DNA of 64,000 bases from positions 1 to 64,000 of the forward strand of contig CALABS010000013.1 of NCBI GenBank assembly GCA_937887565.1. Direction: 5' to 3'. Positions 36,485 to 44,658 of the stretch are shown here, piece after piece; positions within the stretch are counted from its first letter, which is position 1; each line of letters opens with the position of its first letter. The notes below the pieces were generated by a model. That model was given only the letters and a program-made list of their open reading frames with translations. It had not been told where the DNA came from and searched no databases. Both the position numbers and the translations under genes were made by a program. Source of the stretch: an uncultured Rhodospirillaceae bacterium. GTDB lineage: Bacteria; Pseudomonadota; Alphaproteobacteria; Rhodospirillales; Magnetospirillaceae.

Positions 36485-37696
36485 ATGCGCCGTCCCGTCT
36501 GGCTCAGTCCCGCCGTTCTGACCATCTTCGTGGCCGGCGCCGCGCTGATGAGCGTGTCCATGGGCTCGCGCCAGGCCCAGGGGCTGCTGATGAATCCGCT
36601 GTCGGCCGAGCGCGGCTGGCCGCTGGCCACCTTTTCGCTGGCGGTGGCGGTGCACAACCTGATGTGGGGCGCCTTCCAGCCCTTCACCGGCGCCGCCGCC
36701 GACCGTTTCGGCGCCGCCCGGGTGGCGGCGGTGGGCGCGGTGGCCTTCGGGCTGGGCATGGCGCTGGTGGCGCTGGGCGGGGCGCCCTTGACGGTGATCG
36801 GCCTGGGACTGGTCTCGGGCTTCGGCCTCGCCGCCACCAGCTTCGCGGTTGTGCTGGGACCGGTGGGGCGGGCGGTGGCTCCCCAGCACCGCACCACCGC
36901 CATGGGCATCGGCTCGGCGCTGGGTTCGCTGGGAATGATGGTCATGATCCCGGTGGCGCAGGGACTGATCGGGCGCTTCGGCGCCACCACCACGGTGTGG
37001 ATCCTGGCCGCGGTCTCGGCCGCCAGCCTGCCCATGGCCCTGCTGCTGGCCAGGGGCGAGCGCATGGCGGCGACCCCGGCCGCCATCGGCGGCCAATCGG
37101 CCCGCGAGGCGCTGGCCGAGGCCTGGGCCCATCCGGGCTATCGCTGGCTGACCGCCGGCTTCTTCGTCTGCGGCTTCCAGGTCACCTTCATCGGCGTCCA
37201 CCTGCCCGGCTACCTGGCGCTGTGCGGCATGCGCGAGGGGGCCGGCGCCACCGCGCTCTTGACCATCGGCGGCTTCAACGTGGTCGGCACCTATCTGATG
37301 GGTCGCGCCTCGACCGTCTGGCGGCCCAAGCACGTCCTGGCCGCCATCTACCTGGCGCGCGCCGTGGTGACCTTCCTGTTCGTCATGGGGCCCAAGACCG
37401 AGACGACGCTGCTGGCCTTCGCCGCCGCCATCGGCCTGTTGTGGCTGTCGACGGTGCCGCCCACCACCGGCCTGATCGCCCACGTCTTCGGACCACGCCA
37501 CCTGGGCATGTTGTTCGGGGTGGTGTTCTTCTCGCACCAAGTCGGCAGCTTCCTGGGCTCGTGGCTGGGCGGCGTGGTCTATGACGCCACCCTGTCCTAC
37601 GACGTCATGTGGATGGTCACCGCCACCCTCGGCCTCGTCGCCGCCCTGGCCCACCTGCCCATCGGCGACCGCAGCCTGCGAGAGCGGGCGGCATGA
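36485..37696 (+). CDS. MFS transporter (OFA/monocarboxylate-like)
   Basis: A 403-residue twelve-helix major facilitator. SMGSRQAQGLLMNPLSAERGWPLATFSLAVAVHNLMWG and FQPFTGAAADRFGAARV resemble the oxalate/formate and monocarboxylate branch. GPRHLGMLFGVVFFSHQVGSFLGSWLGG near helix 11 is also typical of that group. Likely an anion/carboxylate carrier; substrate cannot be told. Monocistronic. Confidence 0.85.
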   Translation: MRRPVWLSPAVLTIFVAGAALMSVSMGSRQAQGLLMNPLSAERGWPLATFSLAVAVHNLMWGAFQPFTGAAADRFGAARVAAVGAVAFGLGMALVALGGAPLTVIGLGLVSGFGLAATSFAVVLGPVGRAVAPQHRTTAMGIGSALGSLGMMVMIPVAQGLIGRFGATTTVWILAAVSAASLPMALLLARGERMAATPAAIGGQSAREALAEAWAHPGYRWLTAGFFVCGFQVTFIGVHLPGYLALCGMREGAGATALLTIGGFNVVGTYLMGRASTVWRPKHVLAAIYLARAVVTFLFVMGPKTETTLLAFAAAIGLLWLSTVPPTTGLIAHVFGPRHLGMLFGVVFFSHQVGSFLGSWLGGVVYDATLSYDVMWMVTATLGLVAALAHLPIGDRSLRERAA

Positions 37697-37742
37697 AGTT
37701 AACGCAAGATTAACACCGGCCCGGCCGGCGCTTCGGCTATAC

Positions 37743-37762
37743 AGCGGTCCGCATACGGACCG
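37743..37762. promoter_or_regulatory. Perfect inverted repeat before small Cys-rich gene
   Basis: GCGGTCCG and CGGACCGC flank a four-base CATA spacer. It lies 13 bases upstream of the TTG start at 37775 and abuts its ribosome-binding site. It may be an operator or an mRNA hairpin that hides translation initiation. Confidence 0.5.
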
Positions 37763-37774
37763 CGAGGATCAGCC

Positions 37775-37945
37775 TTGTCCACCGAAGCCGCCACCCCCTG
37801 CCGCCAGTGCCAGTTCTTCATCAAGGGCGAATGCTGCCATTTCGGCCGCCGCGACGAGCGCCCCCACGCCGCGCCCGCCCCGCATTTCACCTGCCCCCAT
37901 TTCAACCGCCGTCCGCCCGACTGGGGGTTCTTCGTCAAGTTCTGA
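37775..37945 (+). CDS. Small Cys-rich protein (56 residues), TTG start
   Basis: A 56-residue reading frame with CRQCQF, ECCHFGRRDERPHAAPAP and FTCPHFNRRPPDWGFFVKF, so five Cys and three His that could bind a metal. The start is TTG, supported by GAGGA six bases upstream. Codon use is GC-rich like real genes here. It ends 11 bases inside the convergent rsmD gene. I do not recognise a named family; short Cys-rich proteins of this form occur in related alphaproteobacteria. Confidence 0.65.
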   Translation: MSTEAATPCRQCQFFIKGECCHFGRRDERPHAAPAPHFTCPHFNRRPPDWGFFVKF

Positions 37946-38483
37946 CCACGAACACCAGCCGCGCCGCGCCGTAGGTGCGTTCGTCCGCCACCGCGAATCC
38001 GGCCGGCGGCGCGAAGTCCTCCTTGGCGGCCACCTCGACCACGCACAGCGCCCCCGCCTCCAGCCAGCCCTGGCGGGCCAGGCCCTCCAGGCACGGACCG
38101 GACAGGCCGGAATGGTAGGGGGCGTCCAGCAGCGCCAGGGAACACGGCGCCGGGGCCGGCGGCGGCCGGGTGGCGTCGGCCTTGATCACGTGGGCGCGGG
38201 CGGCCTCGCCCAGGGTCTCGACATTGGCCTGGCAGGCGGCCAGCGACCCGGGATGGGTCTCGAGGAACCAGGCATGGGCGGCGCCGCGCGACAGCGCCTC
38301 GAGGCCCAGCGCCCCCGAACCGGCGAAGCAGTCCACCACCCGCGCGCCGGCCAGGGTGACGTGCGGCGAATGGGCCAGGATGTTGAACAGCGCCTCGCGG
38401 GCGCGGTCGGCGGTTGGCCGCGCCACCCGCCCCGGCGGCGGCGCCAGGTGGCGGCCCCTATGGCTTCCGGCGACGATTCGCAT
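37935..38483 (-). CDS. rsmD: 16S rRNA (guanine966-N2)-methyltransferase RsmD
   Basis: A 182-residue Rossmann methyltransferase that modifies G966 of 16S rRNA. MRIVAGSHRGRHLAPPPG, RPTADRAREALFNIL, VVDCFAGSGALGLEALSRGA and DAPYHSGL are visible. The catalytic motif is DAPY instead of the usual DPPY/F; this may be tolerated. Its start overlaps the end of the pseudouridine synthase gene by 26 bases. Confidence 0.93.
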   Translation of the reverse strand: MRIVAGSHRGRHLAPPPGRVARPTADRAREALFNILAHSPHVTLAGARVVDCFAGSGALGLEALSRGAAHAWFLETHPGSLAACQANVETLGEAARAHVIKADATRPPPAPAPCSLALLDAPYHSGLSGPCLEGLARQGWLEAGALCVVEVAAKEDFAPPAGFAVADERTYGAARLVFVVRT

Positions 38484-39273
38484 TCTTCCTCTCCGGGGGA
38501 CGCGGCGGCCGGGGTTTCTCGGGCTCGGCCTTGGCCCAGCCGGAGTCGCCGGCGCCCAGTTGTTCCTTGACCACCTTGGCCGGCACTTCCTCGACCTCGC
38601 CCTCGGGCAGGCTGCCCAGCTGGAAGGGGCCGTAGGCGACGCGGATCAGGCGGGTCACCGGCCAGCCCAGATGCTCCATCACCTTGCGAACCTCGCGGTT
38701 CTTGCCCTCCTTGATGGACACCGTCAGCCAGGCGTTGGAGCCCTGCTGGCGGTCGAGCACCGCCTTGATGGCGCCATAGCGGACGCCGTCGATGGTGATG
38801 CCCCTCTCCAGCGCCACCAGCGCCTCGGGTTCGACGGTGCCGTGGACGCGCACCCGGTAGCGGCGGACCCAGCCGGCGGCCGGCAATTCCAGCTTGCGGG
38901 CCAATTCGCCATCGTTGGTGAGCAGCAGCAGGCCCTCGGAATTGTAGTCGAGGCGGCCCACCGAGATGACCCGGGGCATGCCGGCCGGCAGCCGCTGGAA
39001 CACCGTCGGCCGGCCCTCGGGGTCCTTGTGGGTGGTCATGGTGCCGGCGGTCTTGTGATAGCGCCACACCCGCGCCCGCTCGGGCTCGGGGATGGGCTTG
39101 CCGTCCACCAGGATGGCGTCGCCCTCGGCCACCACCACCGCCGCGGTGTCGAGCACGCGACCGTTGACCGCCACCCGGCCTTCGGCGATCCAGCGCTCGG
39201 CGTCGCGGCGCGAGCACAGGCCGGCCCGGGCCAGGCGTTTGGCGATGCGTTCGCCCTTGGTGTCGTCCGTCAT
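38458..39273 (-). CDS. rluB: RluB/RsuA-family pseudouridine synthase
   Basis: A 271-residue enzyme with an N-terminal S4 RNA-binding domain (ERIAKRLARAGLCSRRDAER) and the catalytic domain carrying the aspartate motif VGRLDYNSEGLLLLTNDGEL. KEGKNREVRKVMEHLGWPVTRLIRVAYGPF identifies the RsuA/RluB/RluE group; large-subunit U2605 is the likely target but the choice is inference. A Pro/Arg/Lys tail (EKPRPPRPPERKNANRRR) follows. ATG 39273, four-base overlap with the upstream peptidase C26 gene. Confidence 0.9.
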   Translation of the reverse strand: MTDDTKGERIAKRLARAGLCSRRDAERWIAEGRVAVNGRVLDTAAVVVAEGDAILVDGKPIPEPERARVWRYHKTAGTMTTHKDPEGRPTVFQRLPAGMPRVISVGRLDYNSEGLLLLTNDGELARKLELPAAGWVRRYRVRVHGTVEPEALVALERGITIDGVRYGAIKAVLDRQQGSNAWLTVSIKEGKNREVRKVMEHLGWPVTRLIRVAYGPFQLGSLPEGEVEEVPAKVVKEQLGAGDSGWAKAEPEKPRPPRPPERKNANRRRKP

Positions 39274-39986
39274 GCTTGGCAAGCCTCGATGAAGGCGGCG
39301 AACAGCGCCGCGTCGGCGGGAGAGATGATGAATTCCGGATGCCACTGCACCCCGATGCAGAATCGGCGGCGCGGGTCCTCAATGGCCTCGACGACGCCGT
39401 CGGCGGCATAGGCGCCGGCGGCACAGCCCCGGGCCACGTCCCCAACCGCCTGATGGTGGGCCGAATTGACCGCGAACCGCGCCGTTCCGACGATGGCGGC
39501 CAGTCGGGTGGCGGCCACCGGCGCGACCTCGTGGCCGGGCTCGTCGCGGGGATTGGGCTGTTCGTGGGCCAGGCAGCCGGGCACCGCGTCGGGAATGTGC
39601 TGGATCAGGGTGCCGCCAAGGGCCACGTTCAGCAACTGGGCGCCGCCGCAGATGCCCAGGACGGGCAGGTCGCGGTCCAGCGCGCCCCGGATCATGGCCA
39701 GCTCGAAATCGGTGCGGCGCGCCTTGACCTTGACGGTGGCGTGGCGCTCGGCGGCGCCGAACAAGGCGGGGTCGACGTCGAAGGCGCCGCCGGTGACCAC
39801 CAGGCCGTCGAGGTGGTCGAGATAGGCGCCGGCCAGTTCGGGATGGTGCGGCAGCGCCACCGGCAGGCCGCCGGCCGCCGCCACCGCGCCGCAGTAATTC
39901 TCGCGTAGGGCATACCAGGGGAACGTCGAGTAGCCGCCGGGCTCCTCGGAATCCAGGGTGACGCCGATGACGGGAGGGATGGGCAT
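39270..39986 (-). CDS. Peptidase C26 / gamma-glutamyl-GABA hydrolase-like amidotransferase
   Basis: A 238-residue class I glutamine amidotransferase-fold hydrolase. The nucleophile Cys is in LPVLGICGGAQLLNVALGG, the His/Glu pair in GVQWHPEF, and NSAHHQAV is the conserved segment of the PuuD group. It probably hydrolyses gamma-glutamyl amides such as gamma-glutamyl-GABA; the exact substrate is not known. ATG 39986 (MPIPPVIGVTLD) matches the family N-terminus. Coupled by ATGA to the pseudouridine synthase gene. Confidence 0.87.
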   Translation of the reverse strand: MPIPPVIGVTLDSEEPGGYSTFPWYALRENYCGAVAAAGGLPVALPHHPELAGAYLDHLDGLVVTGGAFDVDPALFGAAERHATVKVKARRTDFELAMIRGALDRDLPVLGICGGAQLLNVALGGTLIQHIPDAVPGCLAHEQPNPRDEPGHEVAPVAATRLAAIVGTARFAVNSAHHQAVGDVARGCAAGAYAADGVVEAIEDPRRRFCIGVQWHPEFIISPADAALFAAFIEACQA

Positions 39987-40060
39987 GCGGGGTCCTGTGG
40001 CGGATGGTGGGGCTTCTATAGAGCCCTGCATTCGCGGCGGCAATGTGTTAGATCGGAGGC

Positions 40061-40501
40061 ATGAGCGATTTCATGGACATGGCCTTCGCCCAGGCCCGCG
40101 CCGCCGCGGCGCGCGGCGAGGTGCCGGTGGGCGCGGTGGTGGTGCGCGACGGCGTCGTGGTGGCGGCCGCCGGCAACCGTACCGAGGAGCTGAACGACCC
40201 CACCGCCCATGCCGAGCTGCTGGCCCTGCGCGCCGCCGGCGCCGCCCTGGGCTCGCCGCGCCTGGAGGGCTGCGACCTCTACGTCACCCTGGAGCCCTGC
40301 CCCATGTGCGCCGCCGCCATCTCCTTCGCCCGCCTCCGCCGGCTCTATTTCGGCGCCTACGACCCCAAGGGCGGCGGCGTCGAGCACGGCCCCCGCGTCT
40401 ATGCCCACCCCACCTGCCACCACCGCCCCGAGGTCTATGGCGGCCTGCGCGAGACCGAGGCGGCCGAGCTGCTGCGGGCGTTCTTCCGCGACAGGCGTTA
40501 G
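40061..40501 (+). CDS. tadA: tRNA-specific adenosine deaminase TadA
   Basis: A 146-residue zinc deaminase converting A34 to inosine in tRNA-Arg(ACG). Zinc/catalytic motifs are TAHAELLAL (HAE) and LEPCPMCAAAI (PCxxC); FGAYDPKGGGVEHG and the C-terminal LRETEAAELLRAFFRDRR fit the family. GGAGG lies five bases before the ATG. Its tRNA substrate gene is at 24737. It overlaps the convergent YdjM-type gene by four bases. Confidence 0.95.
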   Translation: MSDFMDMAFAQARAAAARGEVPVGAVVVRDGVVVAAAGNRTEELNDPTAHAELLALRAAGAALGSPRLEGCDLYVTLEPCPMCAAAISFARLRRLYFGAYDPKGGGVEHGPRVYAHPTCHHRPEVYGGLRETEAAELLRAFFRDRR

Positions 40502-40989
40502 AGTTTCGGCCAAGCGATCGCGGTCGGATCGATTCCCGACGCCAGGCCGGCCACGACCGCCAGCGCCGCCACCAGCCCGATCTCGGCGGTACTGCCGGTC
40601 TCGACCAGATTCAGGCTGAAGCGGCGCCGCGACGGCCACAACAGCGGCACCCCCGAGGGCGTCAGGGCGTCGGCGGCCAGATGCGACAGATAGCCCACCG
40701 CCACCGGCGCCGTCGCGAAACCGGTCCCCAGCAGCGCCAGCACCGCCAGCGCGCCCGCCACCGCCAGCAGCGAGTGGGTGACGCCGCGATGGCCCACCAA
40801 CAGCGACAGCGGCACCGAGATCGCCCGCAACCGCCGCCCCGCCCAGGATCGCGGATGGTCGATATCGGGCAGCAGCGCCCCCAGCGCGGCGGCGGCCAGG
40901 GCCTGGGGCTCGGCCGGCGCCAGGCCGGCGGCCAGGGCGAGCCCGGCCCAGGCGGAGGCGCCCACCACCACATGCGAGCCGGCCATCAT
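40498..40989 (-). CDS. YdjM/DUF457-type membrane-bound metal-dependent hydrolase
   Basis: A 163-residue inner-membrane protein. The family markers are an N-terminal SHVVVGASAWAGLALA, LGALLPDIDHPRSWAGRRLR, GHRGVTHSLLAV and YLSHLAADALTPSGVPLLWP, whose His and Asp residues would bind metal near the membrane face. About four membrane helices. Function in the cell is not established for this family. Confidence 0.85.
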   Translation of the reverse strand: MMAGSHVVVGASAWAGLALAAGLAPAEPQALAAAALGALLPDIDHPRSWAGRRLRAISVPLSLLVGHRGVTHSLLAVAGALAVLALLGTGFATAPVAVGYLSHLAADALTPSGVPLLWPSRRRFSLNLVETGSTAEIGLVAALAVVAGLASGIDPTAIAWPKL

Positions 40990-41116
40990 CGGCCAGGCCC
41001 TCCCGACGGTTTACATCTCAAACGTGTGCGCATCGCCATCGGCCGTATGGAATTTGCAACCGAAAAGGGGTAGGGTTTCTACCGGATGGGCCCAAGGATG
41101 TCTGGGGGAGCGAGGG

Positions 41117-41608
41117 ATGTCCATAGCCTGGCGGGATGCGATGGAGGTGGGCGACGAGTCCATCGACGGCGACCACAAGCATCTGGTGCAGTTGATCAAC
41201 GACTTCGAGGTGGCCATCTCGGGCCGCATCGACCACAAGCGCATCGCCGCCGTGCTGCTGAGCCTGTTCGAATACACCGCCGAGCATTTCCAGCGCGAGG
41301 AGGAGATCCAGCTCCGCGTCCGCTATCCCTATTACGAATCCCATCGCCGCGCCCATCGCGACGTGCTCAAGAAGCTGACGGCGCTGGTCCAGGACTACAC
41401 CCAGGCCGGCGGCGTGGCACGTGACGAGATGATTCGCTCCATGGCCGGCTTCCTCAAGGAGTGGCTGGTGGACCACATCATCCAGTCGGACCTGCGCATG
41501 AAGCCCTATGTGGCGGCATGGAAGCGCCAGATGGCCGACACCGAAACACGACGGCGCGCCGCCATCGCCCAGTCCGAGACCATCGCCGGCGTCACGCCCA
41601 AGGGGTGA
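41117..41608 (+). CDS. Bacteriohemerythrin
   Basis: A 163-residue single-domain hemerythrin. The di-iron ligands fit the family pattern: H20 (IDGDHKHL), H57 and E61 (EHFQREEE), H76 and H80 (ESHRRAHRD), H120 and D125 (VDHIIQSD). It should bind O2 reversibly and serve as an oxygen sensor, store or carrier, common in microaerophilic relatives. The C-terminal 30 residues are charged. ATG 41117 preceded by GAGCGAGGG. Single gene. Confidence 0.93.
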   Translation: MSIAWRDAMEVGDESIDGDHKHLVQLINDFEVAISGRIDHKRIAAVLLSLFEYTAEHFQREEEIQLRVRYPYYESHRRAHRDVLKKLTALVQDYTQAGGVARDEMIRSMAGFLKEWLVDHIIQSDLRMKPYVAAWKRQMADTETRRRAAIAQSETIAGVTPKG

Positions 41609-41663
41609 CGCGCGCGCCCGGCCATGGTTCACTGCGGCGATTTTCCTTGCCGCCCGGTGACCG

Positions 41664-42299
41664 ATGACCCCCGAACAGGCCGATCAGTTCTTCGCCCGCC
41701 TCGCCGCCGCCGACCCCGAGCCCAAAAGCGAGCTTCACTCCGTCAATCCCTACACGCTGCTGGTGGCGGTGGTGCTGTCGGCCCAGGCCACCGACGCCGG
41801 CGTCAACAAAGCGACGGCGCCGCTGTTCGCCACCGTCGACACCCCCCGCAAGATGGTGGACCTGGGCGAGGAGCGGCTGCGCGACGCCATCCGCACCATC
41901 GGCCTGTTCAAGACCAAGGCCAGGAACGTCATCGAGCTGTCGCGGCTGCTGCTGGAGCGCCACGGCGGCGAGGTGCCGCGCGACCGCGCGGCGCTGGAGG
42001 CGCTGCCGGGAGTCGGTCGCAAGACCGCCAACGTGGTGCTGAACGTGGCCTTCGGCGAGCCCACCATCGCGGTGGACACCCATTGCTTCCGGGTCGCCAA
42101 CCGCACCGGCCTGGCCCCGGGGAAGACGCCCTTGGAGGTGGAGCAGGGATTGATGCGGGCGGTGCCGGAGCGCTGGCTCGGGCACGCCCACCACTGGCTG
42201 ATCCTGCACGGCCGCTACGTCTGCAAGGCCAGGAAACCCGACTGCCCGCGCTGCCTCGTCCGCGACCTGTGCCCGTTTCCGGCCAAGACCGGGGAATGA
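41664..42299 (+). CDS. nth: Endonuclease III
   Basis: A 211-residue DNA glycosylase/AP lyase that removes oxidised pyrimidines. The helix-hairpin-helix holds the catalytic Lys (LEALPGVGRKTANVVL), the catalytic Asp is in IAVDTHCFRVANR, and the [4Fe-4S] ligands are Cys-X6-Cys-X2-Cys-X5-Cys (CKARKPDCPRCLVRDLC). Normal length and start. Confidence 0.97.
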   Translation: MTPEQADQFFARLAAADPEPKSELHSVNPYTLLVAVVLSAQATDAGVNKATAPLFATVDTPRKMVDLGEERLRDAIRTIGLFKTKARNVIELSRLLLERHGGEVPRDRAALEALPGVGRKTANVVLNVAFGEPTIAVDTHCFRVANRTGLAPGKTPLEVEQGLMRAVPERWLGHAHHWLILHGRYVCKARKPDCPRCLVRDLCPFPAKTGE

Positions 42300-42300
42300 T

Positions 42301-42395
42301 TCGATGGCGCCGCGATGCGACACGGGCGCAAAGCGCCCGCGCCGCACACGCGGCGGAAGCCAAGGGATGCGGAGCATCCCGCCCGGCGCCTGAGG
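42301..42395. repeat. Dispersed repeat-like segment after nth
   Basis: Directly after the nth stop lies a GC-rich segment with nested small palindromes (GGGCGCAAAGCGCCC; GGATGCGGAGCATCC). Its end, GAAGCCAAGGGATGCGGAGC...CGGCGCCTGAGG, resembles the end of the 95-bp repeats at 5277 and 6281. It is a diverged member or a similar class; it extends to the phoH stop. Confidence 0.45.
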
Positions 42396-42400
42396 GCGGC

Positions 42401-43153
42401 CTAAAGAACCGTCAGCATGCTGGCGACCAGCGGGTGGCGGACGATGTCGGCCTCGCCCAGTTCCACCACCGCCACGTCGGGCAGCACCGACAGCCGCCCG
42501 GCGATGTCCGCCAGCCCCGACAGGCCGGGCAGCAGGTCCGACTGGTCGGGGTCGCCGGTCAGCACCATGGTCGAATGCCAGCCCAGGCGGGTCAGCAGCA
42601 TCTTGATCTGGCCATAGGTGCAGTTCTGGGCCTCGTCGATGACCACGAAGGCGTTGTTCAGCGTGCGGCCGCGCATATAGGCGATGGGGGCGATCTCGAT
42701 GGAGCCGTCGGCCAGCAGGCCCTTGAGCCGCTTGCCGCCCAGCCGGTCGGACAGGGCGTCGTAGAGCGGCCGCAGATAGGGGGCCAGTTTCTCCTGCATG
42801 TCGCCGGGCAGGAAGCCCAGCGATTCGCCGGCCTCCACCGCCGGGCGCGACAGGATGATGCGGGCCACCCGGCCCTCCTCGAACGCCTCGACCGCCTCGG
42901 AGATGGCCAGATAGGTCTTGCCGGTGCCGGCCGGCCCCAGCGCCAGCGACAGATGGTGTTCGCGCATGGCCTGCATCAGCCGCTTCTGCCCATCGCTCTG
43001 GGGCCGGACCTTGCGCAGGTAGCTCTGGTCGCGGTCGTCGCGGCCATCGCCGTCCAGCGGATTCCAGCCGCTGTCTGGATACAGCGCCACCACCTGATCC
43101 GACTTGGCGGTGGGACGGGACTGGGCGGCGTTACGGGTGGCGCGCTTGGCCAT
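42401..43153 (-). CDS. PhoH-family ATPase
   Basis: A 250-residue P-loop NTPase of the PhoH group (Walker A LGPAGTGKTYLAISEAV, Walker B FVVIDEAQNCT, sensor VLTGDPDQSDL). The N-terminal 60 residues are polar and specific to this protein; it lacks a KH or PIN domain, so it is closer to short stand-alone PhoH-like proteins. A role in RNA metabolism is likely from the family. A strong hairpin stands 40 bases upstream. Confidence 0.9.
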   Translation of the reverse strand: MAKRATRNAAQSRPTAKSDQVVALYPDSGWNPLDGDGRDDRDQSYLRKVRPQSDGQKRLMQAMREHHLSLALGPAGTGKTYLAISEAVEAFEEGRVARIILSRPAVEAGESLGFLPGDMQEKLAPYLRPLYDALSDRLGGKRLKGLLADGSIEIAPIAYMRGRTLNNAFVVIDEAQNCTYGQIKMLLTRLGWHSTMVLTGDPDQSDLLPGLSGLADIAGRLSVLPDVAVVELGEADIVRHPLVASMLTVL

Positions 43154-43192
43154 ACTGCTCTCCCTGATCTGTTGGGAAACCCGGAAACGAGA

Positions 43193-43217
43193 AAGGCCTT
43201 CCCGACGGGAAGGCCTT
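43193..43217 (-). terminator. Hairpin terminator upstream of phoH-like gene
   Basis: AAGGCCTTCCC and GGGAAGGCCTT pair perfectly around a three-base loop; on the minus strand it continues TTTCTCGTTT. It should end the transcript of the two genes at 43432-44590. Confidence 0.75.
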
Positions 43218-43431
43218 GGATGCGACGCGATGGCGGAACGACTGCCCGGCGCCCGCGCCTGCGGGCGGAACCAAGGGGACCAGGGATGCTCGGCCGAACG
43301 GCAATGTCATCACCATCCACGGCAGTCGCCAACAGGTATTGACCGTAACGTATGGCGATTCGACTTGTCGACAACAATCTGTTGGCCGCGACTATTTCAC
43401 GAATCTTCAACAAAAGCGCCGGAAATTCACC

Positions 43432-43848
43432 CTACAACCGCGCCACCGACCAGTGCAGAAGGCGATGGATGTTGCGTTCCATGCGGGCCCGCACCTGACC
43501 GGTGGCGACATCCACATAGGCATACAGGCGCTGGGCGCGGGGATCGTCAATGACCTTGAGCATGGCGCCATGGGGATTGGCGAACATGTCCCCCACCTGG
43601 GGCGGGGTCTCCTCGGGGCCGTCGGCGACGCTGAAGGCGACCCCGTCCACCGGCGCCAGGTGCTCCTGGGGATCGACATAGACCAGCGCCAGGGCGCGGC
43701 GATCGTCGACGGGGTCGAGAGGGACCAGGAAGTGGTTGGTGTGCTCCTTGCCGACCCGCTCGACCTTCAGGCACAGGGTGGGGCGGCCGCCGATCTCGGC
43801 CTTCACGAAGCTTCCCGGGGCGATCTCATGGGCGGGGCGGGTCACCAT
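43432..43848 (-). CDS. Hypothetical protein, 138 residues
   Basis: A soluble 138-residue protein without a recognised family. It opens with strand-rich GSFVKAEIGGRPTLCLKVERV, contains HFLVPLDPVDDRRALALVYVDPQEHL, a GDMFANPHGAMLKVIDDP segment, and ends in RNIHRLLHWSVARL. No signal peptide, membrane helix or Cys cluster. Its start overlaps the 3' end of the TPR gene by 23 bases, so they are probably co-expressed. Confidence 0.7.
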   Translation of the reverse strand: MVTRPAHEIAPGSFVKAEIGGRPTLCLKVERVGKEHTNHFLVPLDPVDDRRALALVYVDPQEHLAPVDGVAFSVADGPEETPPQVGDMFANPHGAMLKVIDDPRAQRLYAYVDVATGQVRARMERNIHRLLHWSVARL

Positions 43849-44590
43849 CCGTCACCTTCACATCCAGTTTGGCGAGGTTCTCGCGCGCGACATCCGCGAC
43901 GGCTCCCTCGGGGTTGAGGTCGATGGCCCGCAGCCAGTCGGCGCGGGCGGCCTTGTCGTCGCCGGCCAGGCGGGCCAGCATGCCGCGCTCCAGCAGGGCG
44001 TCGGGGAAATCGGGATCAAGCTCCAGGGCGCGGCCGACATCGGCGCGGGCGCCGGCCATGTCGTCCAGGTACCGCCGCGCGCTGGCCCGCAGCACCAGGG
44101 CCTCGACGCGGTTGGGCTGGACCGCCAGCACGGCGCCCAGCTCGTCGGCGGCCTCGCGGTAGTGGCCGACCTGGGCCAGCAGCACGGCGTGGTCGATCCT
44201 GAGGTCGGAGTTGAGCGGCGCCAGCGACAGGGCCGCCCGCTGGTCGGCGTCGGCGCGCCCCGTCTCGCCGGCCAACAGCCAGGCCTGGGCGGCCTGTCCC
44301 AGCATCTCGGCGCGGGTCGCCTCGTCGCGGCGGCTTTCGTTGGCCAGCGTCTCCAGGCGGTGGGCGGCCTCCTTGTACTTGCCAAGTCCGATCAGCGCCA
44401 CGGCGGCGCAGTGGCGGGCGGCCTCGCCGCCGCCCAGCGACTGCCAGGCCAGCGCCTCCTCCCAGCCCTGCTCGGGCTTGGCCTTGGCGATGGCCATGCA
44501 GGCCCGGTAGGCCTCGGGACCCTTGAACACCTGCGCCGTGGCGGGAGCGGCGGCCAGCAGTGCGGCGGCGATGAGAAGAATGTGGATCAT
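43826..44590 (-). CDS. Periplasmic TPR-repeat protein
   Basis: A 254-residue exported protein with signal peptide (MIHILLIAAALLAAAPATAQ). Sel1/TPR-like helical repeats run from about residue 40 to 245 (CAAVALIGLGKYKEAAHRLE; AQAWLLAGETGRADADQRAA; AVLLAQVGHYREAADELGAV; LVLRASARRYLDDMAGARAD; RGMLARLAGDDKAARADWLR). Likely a scaffold in the envelope. Partner unknown. The start at 44590 is picked for the signal peptide. Confidence 0.8.
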   Translation of the reverse strand: MIHILLIAAALLAAAPATAQVFKGPEAYRACMAIAKAKPEQGWEEALAWQSLGGGEAARHCAAVALIGLGKYKEAAHRLETLANESRRDEATRAEMLGQAAQAWLLAGETGRADADQRAALSLAPLNSDLRIDHAVLLAQVGHYREAADELGAVLAVQPNRVEALVLRASARRYLDDMAGARADVGRALELDPDFPDALLERGMLARLAGDDKAARADWLRAIDLNPEGAVADVARENLAKLDVKVTDGDPPRP

Positions 44591-44658
44591 GGAACCTTGG
44601 AAGCACGGCAATGGGACATTAGTGTGACGTGATGCACGTGTGATGCAAGGGGCACGCG

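Noticed and set aside
43223..43290. Possible further copy of the GC-rich dispersed repeat upstream of the phoH-like gene
   Set aside because: Shares only short GGCGGAACCAAGG-like words with the others; not separable from general GC-rich composition.
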